Source: Nitrospinaceae bacterium
GTDB taxonomy: Bacteria; Nitrospinota; Nitrospinia; Nitrospinales; VA-1
Assembly (NCBI GenBank): GCA_012961055.1
Contig: DUAA01000192.1
Span: forward strand, 1-12,267
DNA: 12,267 bases
Direction: 5' to 3'
Below the pieces are notes generated by a model. The model did no database searches. It was not told the origin of the DNA and saw nothing but the letters and a program-made list of their open reading frames with translations. The number at the start of each line of letters is the position of its first letter. Positions within the stretch are counted from its first letter, which is position 1. This document shows, in pieces, positions 6,212 through 12,267 of this stretch. Made by a program: the position numbers and the translations under genes.

Positions 6212-8290
6212 ATGAAAGTACAAGTTGACTGGTTAAAAGAGTATACCGAGATCGATGTCACAGCGGATAAACTGGGGCGTATTCTGACCATGGCTGGGTT
6301 GGAAATTGAAAGCCACGAAATAGTTGAAATGCCCGATGGAGGCAAGAGCGAAGTGCTCGAACTTAATGTGACGCCAAACCGAGGTTATTGTTTGTCCCAT
6401 ATAGGGGTGGCTCGTGAGGTTTCAGCACTACTAAACAAGTCCTTGAAACTGTCCGACCCACTTAAGGCTCTCGAGTCTGAATGGGGTGCCGTGGCGATAG
6501 GAGAGCGTGTATCCGTTGAAAATTTAGAGCCGAAACTTTGTCCGCGCTATTGTGCATTAGTGATAGAAAATGTGAAGGTTGGTCCCTCCCCGGCATGGTT
6601 GAGGGATAGGCTCATTGCTATCGGCCTGCGTCCTATCAATAATATTGTAGATATTACCAACTTTGTGATGATGGAATACGGTCAGCCTTTGCATGCGTTT
6701 GACCTAAGGTTGCTGACTGGAAATAAAATTGTCATACGTCGTGCAAGTAAAGGTGAACCTTTTTCCAGTTTGGATGGCACTGATTTGAAGCTGGAACCCG
6801 ATGCCCTGGTTATTGCTGATGAGGAGAAGCCTGTGGCCTTGGCAGGCATTATGGGTGAGGCAAACAGCCAGGTATCAGAAACCACCTGCCATATCATGTT
6901 GGAGAGTGCTTGTTTTGATCCTGCTACAGTTCGCCAAGGTTCAAAAAAATATGGATTGCGTTCAGATTCTTCTTACCGCTTTGAGCGAGGGGTAGATTGG
7001 GAGGGTGTGATTTCTGCTCAGGCAAGGGCAGCTTTGTTGATAAAGGAATTGGCGGGAGGACAAATTTGTTCGGGCCGGGTGGATATTTATCCTGAAACTG
7101 GAAAGCCGGTAATAGTTTCTCTACGATTGAGTCAATTGAATCAACTTTTGGGTGCCAGTTTTAATGCTGAGCAGGTCCGAGACCTGCTTTCCCGCTTGGG
7201 AATGGAGATTGCGAGCCCATCAGAAAATATGGAGGTGAGAATTCCCAGTTTTCGTCCCGATCTTACACGAGAAGTGGACCTCATCGAGGAAGTTGCTCGT
7301 GTTGATGGGTTTGACAAGGTCGAAACAGTGTATCCAGTGGCGGGGGTACGACCGGTGAGGATATCTGCAAAACAAAGCCTCATTAGAAAGGTGCGGGAGG
7401 TATTCATTTGTTCCGGTTTTTCAGAAACTATTCATTTCAGTTTTATCGAGCGTGCGGTCGCGGAAGAATTTAAAACCTCTTTTGCTGACGAGCAGGATCA
7501 GGTGATCGCGTTAAAAAATCCCTTGAGCTCCGAATACGATTCGATGCGTACTAGCTTGCTTCCTGGCCTTTTGAACACAGCGGTACTCAATTTAAGCAAA
7601 GGCCAGAAACCTCTCAAGTTGTTTGAGGTGGGGAGTGTCTATTATTTAGGTTCTTCTGGAGAACAAACTGAAAAAGCGGTATTTTCAGCTATCGTGTTGG
7701 GGCCGTATGAACTCACCCCTTGGAAACCGAGAGGAAAGGCGTATGACTTTTATGACCTCAAGGGGGTTTTAGAAACGCTGGCTGCGCAGCTGCACTTGCA
7801 GTTGGAAACTTCTTCTGATGATAGATCATTTATGACTCCGGGGAAATCAGTTCGAGTCTGGGTAAATAATGCGGAGTTGGGTTGCCTAGGGCAAATGGCG
7901 GCTGAAAAGAACTTAGTTGGAGAACTGGATATTTATGCCTTGGAGATTGATTTAGCGGTTCTGGAACAGCAGGCCTCTTCTTCTCGCCATTTTCAGCCGA
8001 TTCCCAAATTCCCAGAGACTTACCGTGATATTTCTATTCTGGTAGACCGGTCGGTTACTGCACAACAGGTAGAAAAGTTGATCTTTAAAGCCAGTAGTCC
8101 ATTGATTCATAAGGTAGAGCTGTATGACCATTTTGAAGGAAAGAAAATCCAGGCCGATAAAAAAAGTCTCACTTTTGCATTGTCTTTTCAGTCTGCCGAG
8201 AGGACGCTTTCCGATGATGAGGTCAACCCGTTATTTGAAAATATTTTTCAAGCCTTAAAGAGCGAACTTGGTGCTTCACTAAGGGAATAA
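6212..8290 (+). CDS. pheT: Phenylalanyl-tRNA synthetase beta chain lacking the EMAP-like domain
   Basis: This is the large subunit of the (alpha-beta)2 enzyme that charges tRNA(Phe) and edits Tyr-tRNA(Phe). It has 692 residues against roughly 790-800 for most bacterial PheT. The N-terminal B1 piece (WLKEYTEIDV, LTMAGLEIES) runs within about ten residues into VLELNVTPNRGYCLSHIGVA, so the B2/EMAP-like tRNA-binding OB fold that normally separates them is absent. The rest looks complete: B3/B4 editing region (about 105-285, with NNIVDITNFVMMEYGQPLHA), B5 (about 295-370), catalytic-like core with LKNPLSSEYDSMRTSLLPGL (434-453), and the C-terminal FDX-ACB anticodon-binding domain (about 598-690). 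The ATG follows AAGGG. pheS is not adjacent. Confidence 0.96.
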   Translation: MKVQVDWLKEYTEIDVTADKLGRILTMAGLEIESHEIVEMPDGGKSEVLELNVTPNRGYCLSHIGVAREVSALLNKSLKLSDPLKALESEWGAVAIGERVSVENLEPKLCPRYCALVIENVKVGPSPAWLRDRLIAIGLRPINNIVDITNFVMMEYGQPLHAFDLRLLTGNKIVIRRASKGEPFSSLDGTDLKLEPDALVIADEEKPVALAGIMGEANSQVSETTCHIMLESACFDPATVRQGSKKYGLRSDSSYRFERGVDWEGVISAQARAALLIKELAGGQICSGRVDIYPETGKPVIVSLRLSQLNQLLGASFNAEQVRDLLSRLGMEIASPSENMEVRIPSFRPDLTREVDLIEEVARVDGFDKVETVYPVAGVRPVRISAKQSLIRKVREVFICSGFSETIHFSFIERAVAEEFKTSFADEQDQVIALKNPLSSEYDSMRTSLLPGLLNTAVLNLSKGQKPLKLFEVGSVYYLGSSGEQTEKAVFSAIVLGPYELTPWKPRGKAYDFYDLKGVLETLAAQLHLQLETSSDDRSFMTPGKSVRVWVNNAELGCLGQMAAEKNLVGELDIYALEIDLAVLEQQASSSRHFQPIPKFPETYRDISILVDRSVTAQQVEKLIFKASSPLIHKVELYDHFEGKKIQADKKSLTFALSFQSAERTLSDDEVNPLFENIFQALKSELGASLRE

Positions 8291-8297
8291 GGGGTTA

Positions 8298-8326
8298 TTG
8301 ACAGTCCCATATCCCGATGCTACGAT
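8298..8326 (+). promoter_or_regulatory. Strong sigma70-like promoter upstream of the ZapB-like gene
   Basis: A perfect TTGACA (8298-8303) is followed after exactly 17 bases by TACGAT (8321-8326, 4/6 match). The expected start point, about 7 bases on, coincides with the ATG at 8334. If the promoter is active, this transcript would be leaderless or nearly so. Confidence 0.45.
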
Positions 8327-8333
8327 TCTGCCC

Positions 8334-8612
8334 ATGCCTAAACCGGATATTCATCAACTGGAAGAAAGTGTGTTAGCTCTCCTAGGAGAGTTCCGTCGTT
8401 TGAAGGAAGTAAACCAAGGGTTGTCCAGCCAGGTTGATCAACTGAATCGGGAAAAAGAAATTCTGGCAAATGAAAACAGCATGAATCAGGGTAGTCAAGG
8501 TCGCCTTTCCCAGTTAGAAACCTTGAACAAAAAAAGTGAAAAAAATAGGAAGGCCATGCGAGCTAAGGTTCAAGCCCTTATAAAAAAAGTGGACAAATTT
8601 GATTTGTCCTGA
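8334..8612 (+). CDS. ZapB/TIGR02449-like coiled-coil protein, probable cell-division role
   Basis: This 92-residue soluble, highly charged protein is almost entirely predicted coiled coil (LEESVLALLGEFRRLKEVNQ, SSQVDQLNREKEILANENS), ending in a basic helix (AMRAKVQALIKKVDKFDLS). Short coiled-coil proteins of the ZapB or TIGR02449 type commonly sit just upstream of zapA, and ZapB bridges the ZapA/FtsZ ring to the chromosome terminus. Assignment here rests on context and shape, not on a diagnostic motif. Two starts are possible: TTG at 8298, seven bases after the pheT stop (104 residues), or this ATG. The ATG is preferred because the TTG is the first base triplet of a perfect -35 box and the extra twelve residues look unstructured; neither start has a good Shine-Dalgarno. 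Confidence 0.8.
   Translation: MPKPDIHQLEESVLALLGEFRRLKEVNQGLSSQVDQLNREKEILANENSMNQGSQGRLSQLETLNKKSEKNRKAMRAKVQALIKKVDKFDLS
8582..8609 (-). terminator. Inverted repeat with A-run; terminator-like only on the minus strand
   Basis: GGACAAAT-TTG-ATTTGTCC (8591-8609) is a perfect 8-bp inverted repeat at the end of the coiled-coil gene, preceded by seven A residues (8582-8588). On the minus strand this reads as a hairpin followed two bases later by T7, the form of an intrinsic terminator. No minus-strand gene is visible here, so it may be chance within coding sequence. Confidence 0.25.
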
Positions 8613-8695
8613 ATATGGATTATTAAGAAGTTTTAGTTGACCAAACCTGAAAATTTTAATGCCCCTGCTGATTGATTTAATAGGTTCAATTGAAA

Positions 8696-8989
8696 ATGAC
8701 GAGTAGTAAAAAAATCCAGATTTATGGAAAGACCTATAACTTGAAAAGCTCTTCTGCAGAAGTGGATGCCGAAGAGGTGGCCTGCTATGTGGATTCGAAA
8801 ATGAAGGATTTGTCTAGTGCGCGCGGCAAAACTTCCACTTTGGACTTGGCAATCCTCACTGCGCTTAATATTGCGCAGGAATTAATGGAGCTGAGAAGTC
8901 AAGTGGGGGCAGGGGAAGAGATGGAGGCAGAGAAACTCCGAAAATTGATTGAAGCTCTAGATGAAGAGCTTCAAAATATTGAAAAGTAA
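8696..8989 (+). CDS. zapA: Cell division protein ZapA
   Basis: This FtsZ-associated protein crosslinks FtsZ filaments and stabilises the Z ring at midcell. At 97 residues it is typical in length. The N-terminal domain has the usual pattern (IQIYGKTYNLKS, then VACYVDSKMKDL), followed by LAILTALNIAQELMEL and a C-terminal coiled coil (EKLRKLIEALDEELQNIEK) used for dimerisation. The ATG at 8696 lies 11 bases after AGG; an in-frame TTG at 8690, five bases after the same AGG, would add two residues and cannot be excluded. It follows the ZapB-like gene by about 80 bases and is followed directly by 6S RNA, the association seen across many proteobacteria. Confidence 0.93.
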   Translation: MTSSKKIQIYGKTYNLKSSSAEVDAEEVACYVDSKMKDLSSARGKTSTLDLAILTALNIAQELMELRSQVGAGEEMEAEKLRKLIEALDEELQNIEK

Positions 8990-9013
8990 TGGGTTTTGAG
9001 CTTTACATAGGCC

Positions 9014-9042
9014 TTGAGGGGCTTTGGGCTTTGTGGTAGAAT
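9014..9042 (+). promoter_or_regulatory. Candidate promoter of 6S RNA
   Basis: TTGAGG (9014-9019) and TAGAAT (9037-9042) are spaced by 17 bases, with 4/6 and 5/6 consensus matches. The predicted start, near 9049, is about a dozen bases before the closing stem of 6S RNA. It lies just past the zapA stop, so 6S can be transcribed independently. Confidence 0.5.
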
Positions 9043-9049
9043 GCAGTGG

Positions 9050-9249
9050 AATTTGAAGTGGAGTCTCCCTGTTGTGTTCGAGTAAAAATTTAATTTCTTG
9101 AGCCAACAGTTTGTGTATGGGGTTGATGGCTCGGCTGTGGTGTGCAGACCCTCTCTGGAAGGGGAGCCTAAAACAGTTCACGGATACCCCACCTGTCCTT
9201 GACAGGTTCAAAAAATAGTTTTTGCACGGCATAAACGGGGAGACTTTTT
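9050..9249 (+). ncRNA. ssrS: 6S RNA, regulator of RNA polymerase
   Basis: 6S RNA mimics an open promoter and sequesters sigma70-RNA polymerase as cells enter stationary phase. A 12-bp closing stem joins 9062-9073 (AGTCTCCCTGTT) to 9234-9245, with one G-U pair. The upper stem pairs GAGCCA (9100-9105) with TGGCTC (9127-9132), matching the GAGCC...GCTCGG arms known from E. coli 6S. The 3' side carries GGGGAGCCTAAAACAG, close to the conserved CCTTAAAACTG, and a perfect 7-bp hairpin ACCTGTC/GACAGGT (9191-9207). T5 follows the closing stem and may end transcription. The length of about 190-200 bases and the position between zapA and ygfA both fit. Exact ends are estimated. Confidence 0.92.
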
Positions 9250-9567
9250 AAATATTTAAGAGTTTTGAGGGTTGGACGTCCGCCTGACCAAGCCTGAATA
9301 TATATCCAATTCCTAATGTATAGACTTGGAATTAATTGGGACTGAAAAATGAGCGAAACGGTAAATCGGGCTTAGTTTTCAGAAATATCCACGCAAGTTT
9401 TTTTTTGGCCGGTCTTTTGGCTCAGAATCTTGCCCTGACCTATGTCCCCATTGCCGGTTTTGGTCGGTTATCTTTTGTGGCTCCTACCTAAAATTTAATA
9501 AGTTTGGGCTATTTTCCGTGTTCTGGTCCAAGGGCGTGGGTAACCATGGCAATAATCTAGAGGGAGT
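9250..9567. other. Long gene-free gap between 6S RNA and ygfA
   Basis: These 318 bases hold two strong inverted repeats (9306-9339 and 9342-9382), a run of nine T (9398-9406) and a doubtful 51-codon frame (9336-9491). I find no recognisable tRNA, riboswitch or protein family. The T-run is about 15 bases past the second hairpin, too far for a canonical terminator. Confidence 0.4.
9306..9382. repeat. Pair of adjacent inverted repeats downstream of 6S RNA
   Basis: AATTCC (9308-9313) pairs with GGAATT (9328-9333), and an alternative CCAATT (9306-9311) pairs with AATTGG (9334-9339), so two mutually exclusive stems are possible. The next repeat pairs CTGAAAA (9342-9348) with TTTTCAG (9376-9382) and, after one mismatch, continues for five more pairs, one of them G-U. 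These could be RNA structures in a longer transcript or binding sites; nothing in the sequence decides. Confidence 0.4.
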
Positions 9568-10158
9568 ATGCCTGGTGATTTCACAAAAAGGGATAAGCTT
9601 GCAATCCGTCAGGATATGATTCGGCGACGGGATGTCATGAGCTTGGATGATGTTCTAAACTTTAGCCAGATCATAGAGGACAAACTATTTGCCTGTAAGG
9701 AGTTTTCGGTTCGCCGGGATGTAATGTTTTACCTCTCGTTTGGTAATGAAGTTCGTACAGATGAGATGATTGCACGTTCCCTTCAGGAGGGCCGGCGGGT
9801 TTATGTTCCAAGGTTGACCCCAAGGGAAAGACGTCTAGAAGTTTGTGAAATTAAGGATATGGGGCAGGAATTTGAGCTCGGTTCCCACGGTATTAGGGAG
9901 CCTTCGGGGGATAATTCCAGAGTGGTGTCTCCGTTAAAAGTTGATGCTGTAATTTTGCCAGGTTTGGCGTTTGATTTTTCTGGCAGGCGGGTGGGTTATG
10001 GCGGAGGTTATTTTGATGGGCTTTTGAGTCAATTGCCAGAGGGCGTGCTCTGTTTGGCAGTAGCCTACGGGTTTCAAGTTGTTGACTCGGTTCCCCAGGA
10101 TTCCTGGGATGAGAGAGTCCAAAGAATTTTCACTGAAAACGATACTATAAACTGCTGA
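9568..10158 (+). CDS. ygfA: 5-formyltetrahydrofolate cyclo-ligase
   Basis: This enzyme converts 5-formyl-tetrahydrofolate to 5,10-methenyl-tetrahydrofolate using ATP, returning the storage or inhibitory folate to one-carbon metabolism. At 196 residues the length is typical. The N-terminal basic helix (KRDKLAIRQDMIRRR) is the usual start of the family. The diagnostic ATP/folate-binding block is complete: LPGLAFDFSGRRVGYGGGYF at 130-149 followed by Asp150. The C-terminal pattern VPQDSWDERVQRIFTE (175-190) matches the family's lP..xxD..v..i.Te, though the usual His before Asp is Trp here. An in-frame TAA at 9553 leaves ATG 9568 as the first start; GAGGGAG lies close upstream. The 6S RNA-ygfA pairing is widespread in bacteria, and E. 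coli co-transcribes the two. Confidence 0.95.
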   Translation: MPGDFTKRDKLAIRQDMIRRRDVMSLDDVLNFSQIIEDKLFACKEFSVRRDVMFYLSFGNEVRTDEMIARSLQEGRRVYVPRLTPRERRLEVCEIKDMGQEFELGSHGIREPSGDNSRVVSPLKVDAVILPGLAFDFSGRRVGYGGGYFDGLLSQLPEGVLCLAVAYGFQVVDSVPQDSWDERVQRIFTENDTINC

Positions 10159-10204
10159 GCTACTTGAAACTGAGTCGGTTTATTTTTAATATTGAGGTTT
10201 CGCA

Positions 10205-11785
10205 ATGCTTGCTGATATTAAGTTTGATTTTGTAACCCTGATGGTAGGGGTGTCTATTGCTTTGCTGATTGGTTATGCCATTGGCTATTTTCTGCGAAAA
10301 ATGTTCACCGAGTATCAAATCAAAGAAGCGGAAGAACGTAGGAAGAAAGTTATTCAGGAAGCAGACAAAGAAGTAGTGAACAGGTTGAAATCGGCAGAGA
10401 TTGAGGCACGGGAAAAATCTTTGGTGGTGAAAGCCGAATTAGAAAAAGAAATGAGAGGTCGGCAGGATGTTGTGCGTGAACTGGAAAATGAGTTGTATAC
10501 AAAGGAAAGAGAATTTAAATCTGAAAATCAAAAGTTTCAGCTTCGAGAAAAGGAACTCGAAGAACAACAAAGAAAGCTTGTTGGTTTAGAAAAAGGGGTT
10601 GAGCAACAAAAATCCCATTACGAGAGTCTGGTAGCGGAAGAGCTTAAAAATTTAGAGGTGATCGGTTCTTACACAGCCGAAAAGGCGAGGGAGGAAGTTA
10701 AGGATAAGATAATTGATGACGCTAAAAGGGATGCGGCGCGGGAAGTTCAAAAAATTGAAGAGGATGTTAAAAAAAGCGCTGATGAACGGGCTTGTCGATT
10801 AATTACCATGGCTGTACAGAGACTGGCATCTGACCATATTGCAGAAACTACCGTTTCGGTGGTGGAGTTACCCAGTGATGATATTAAGGGCCGAATTATT
10901 GGTCGCGAAGGAAGGAATATCCGTGCTTTGGAACAGGCTACAGGAATTGATCTGATTATTGATGATACTCCTGGTGCCGTGGTGTTGTCGGGTTTTGACC
11001 CTATAAGAAGAGAAGTAGCCCGCCGTGCTTTGGAGCAACTTACCCTTGATGGTCGAATTCACCCTGGACGCATTGAAGATGTTGTCAAGAAATGCAAAAA
11101 AGAAGTTAAGCTGCAGATTGAGGAAGCGGGTGCGCAAGCTGTTTTAAATGTTGGTATTGATAATATCCATCCTGAAATGGTCAAATTGCTTGGGCGACTC
11201 AAATACCGCACTAGCTATACTCAGAATGTTCTTGAGCATGTGCAAGAGGTGGCGTTTGTATGTGGGGCCATTGCTGAAGAGCTAGGTTTAAACGTGGCGC
11301 TCGCTAAACGATCAGGATTACTGCATGATATCGGCAAGGCTATTGATTACCAGACCGATGGCACACATACTCAACTTGGAGTTGATATTGCTAAGCGCTA
11401 CAACGAACATCCTTTTGTGGTCAATTCGATTGCTGCTCACCATGAAGATTGTGAGGCGGAATCCCCCTACGCGGTTTTGGTCGCGGCAGGAGATACTATT
11501 TCGGCTTCCCGCCCTGGAGCTCGAAGAGAAATGTTGGAAACCTATATCAAACGAATGACGCAATTGGAAGAGATTGGTGATTCCTTCAAAGGAGTTCAAA
11601 AAACTTTTGCTATTCAGGCAGGTCGTGAAGTGCGAATTATTGTTATGCCCACTGGTACGGATGACCAGAGTGCCGGTATTTTAGCCAGGGATATTGCGAA
11701 AAGAATAGAAAAAGAGGTGATTTATCCGGGTGAAATTAAGGTCACGGTGGTTCGTGAGACTCGCTACACTGAATTTGCCCGGTAG
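10205..11785 (+). CDS. rny: Ribonuclease Y, membrane-anchored endoribonuclease
   Basis: RNase Y starts mRNA decay by endonucleolytic cleavage and is the main such enzyme in many bacteria that lack RNase E. The 526-residue protein has every expected part. One membrane helix lies at about 8-30 (FVTLMVGVSIALLIGYAIGY), followed by a long charged coiled coil (about 35-195). A KH RNA-binding domain (about 216-280) carries the GxxG loop in GRIIGREGRNIR (229-240). The metal-dependent HD domain has His345, the LLHDIGKA motif (His374, Asp375), His412-His413 and Asp430. A family-typical C-terminal region ends the protein. GAGG lies seven bases before the ATG. The gene starts 46 bases after ygfA and precedes lysS, suggesting read-through transcription. 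Confidence 0.97.
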   Translation: MLADIKFDFVTLMVGVSIALLIGYAIGYFLRKMFTEYQIKEAEERRKKVIQEADKEVVNRLKSAEIEAREKSLVVKAELEKEMRGRQDVVRELENELYTKEREFKSENQKFQLREKELEEQQRKLVGLEKGVEQQKSHYESLVAEELKNLEVIGSYTAEKAREEVKDKIIDDAKRDAAREVQKIEEDVKKSADERACRLITMAVQRLASDHIAETTVSVVELPSDDIKGRIIGREGRNIRALEQATGIDLIIDDTPGAVVLSGFDPIRREVARRALEQLTLDGRIHPGRIEDVVKKCKKEVKLQIEEAGAQAVLNVGIDNIHPEMVKLLGRLKYRTSYTQNVLEHVQEVAFVCGAIAEELGLNVALAKRSGLLHDIGKAIDYQTDGTHTQLGVDIAKRYNEHPFVVNSIAAHHEDCEAESPYAVLVAAGDTISASRPGARREMLETYIKRMTQLEEIGDSFKGVQKTFAIQAGREVRIIVMPTGTDDQSAGILARDIAKRIEKEVIYPGEIKVTVVRETRYTEFAR

Positions 11786-11835
11786 CAAAGGTTTTTAGCC
11801 TACCAAATTGCCCGGAACTGTTTCCTGGCTCATCG

Positions 11836-11852
11836 CTCTGGATACCCCAGAG
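11836..11852 (+). terminator. Short hairpin between rny and lysS, possible weak terminator
   Basis: CTCTGG and CCAGAG form a perfect 6-bp stem around the loop ATACC, followed by TTTCT. The T-tract is poor, so this may only attenuate transcription or cap the 3' end of the rny message before lysS. Confidence 0.3.
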
Positions 11853-11883
11853 TTTCTCCAACACATTACAGAATTGACACCGC

Positions 11884-12267
11884 ATGGAAGATTTAGGACA
11901 ACTGGTTAAGCTTAGACATCAAAAACTCGACGAACTCCGGGAAATGGGCATCTCACCATTCATTAACCGGTTTCATGTTAATGCGACTCTTTCTTCCCTG
12001 ATTGATAAATATTCTGCGATGTCCAAGGAAGAGTTGGATGAAAAAAACTCAGAATATATTGTTGCTGGACGTATGATGAGCCGGCGGAAGCACGGAAAGA
12101 CAACCTTTGTAAATATCAAGGATGCGTCCGGGGACATCCAGGTTTTTATTAATAAGAATGCATTGGGTGAGTCCGCTTACGAATTATTTGGAAAGTTTGA
12201 TATCGGCGATATTATTGGTGTCGAGGGTCGAATTTCGAAAACCAAAACCGGTGAACTGACCTTATTC
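11884..12267 (+). CDS. lysS: Lysyl-tRNA synthetase (class II), N-terminal part, cut by the window edge
   Basis: One hundred and twenty-eight codons are open to the window end. The first 55 residues form the helical N-terminal extension (LGQLVKLRHQKLDELREMGI, then SPFINRF). From about residue 58 the anticodon-binding OB fold begins: AGRMMSRRKHGKTTFVNIKD, SGDIQVFINK and FDIGDIIGVEGRISKTKTGE, the pattern that separates LysRS from AspRS and AsnRS. The class II catalytic motifs lie beyond the window. An in-frame TGA seven to nine bases upstream leaves ATG 11884 as the first start, although no clear Shine-Dalgarno precedes it. It follows rny by 98 bases in the same direction. Confidence 0.93.
   Translation, partial: MEDLGQLVKLRHQKLDELREMGISPFINRFHVNATLSSLIDKYSAMSKEELDEKNSEYIVAGRMMSRRKHGKTTFVNIKDASGDIQVFINKNALGESAYELFGKFDIGDIIGVEGRISKTKTGELTLF

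Noticed and set aside
8298..8333. Twelve-residue N-terminal extension of the ZapB-like protein from TTG 8298
   Set aside because: The TTG is part of a perfect -35 hexamer, AAGGGG lies only about three bases before it, and the added residues do not look like part of the coiled coil.
10164..10192. Promoter-like TTGAAA-17-TAATAT just upstream of rny
   Set aside because: Transcription would start near 10199, downstream of the GAGG ribosome binding site at 10194-10197 that the rny start appears to use. The two signals are incompatible, so chance resemblance in AT-rich sequence is likelier.

Overview
The window is mostly core housekeeping sequence from a Gram-negative-type bacterium of moderate, slightly AT-rich composition. 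The order pheT / ZapB-like coiled coil / zapA / 6S RNA / 5-formyl-THF cyclo-ligase / RNase Y / lysS, together with gatC-gatA and RNase R, suggests a deltaproteobacteria-like or Nitrospinota-like lineage. That placement comes from gene content and my memory of similar neighbourhoods, not from a search. No tRNA, rRNA, CRISPR array, transposase gene or defence system is visible.

Layout. The left edge (1-73, minus) holds the first 24 codons of an unidentified gene with its own promoter and a strong ribosome binding site. After a 309-base gene-free stretch comes a D-2-hydroxyacid dehydrogenase (383-1327, plus). It converges on a minus-strand block that reads, in transcription order, rnr (RNase R), a small lysine-rich protein, gatC and gatA. 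Between rnr and the lysine-rich gene lies a palindrome-rich segment bounded by 9-bp direct repeats, possibly a small non-autonomous insertion that now supplies the rnr terminator. A divergent promoter region (6042-6211) separates rnr from a long plus-strand run that continues to the right edge: pheT, a ZapB-like coiled coil, zapA, ssrS (6S RNA), ygfA, rny and lysS, the last cut by the window end.

How the genes fit together. Three translation functions are present: phenylalanyl-tRNA synthetase beta chain, lysyl-tRNA synthetase, and two of three subunits of the tRNA-dependent amidotransferase that makes Gln-tRNA and/or Asn-tRNA. RNA turnover is covered by the 3'-5' exonuclease RNase R and the membrane-anchored endonuclease RNase Y. 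Growth and division are represented by ZapA, its coiled-coil neighbour and 6S RNA, the stationary-phase regulator of RNA polymerase. The zapA-6S-ygfA linkage is a long-recognised bacterial synteny block.

The less ordinary points are a PheT lacking the N-terminal EMAP/B2 RNA-binding domain, a near-consensus promoter placed so that the ZapB-like mRNA could be leaderless, the element-like segment at the rnr stop codon, and an unusually long structured gap between 6S RNA and ygfA. I found nothing that amounts to a wholly new system.
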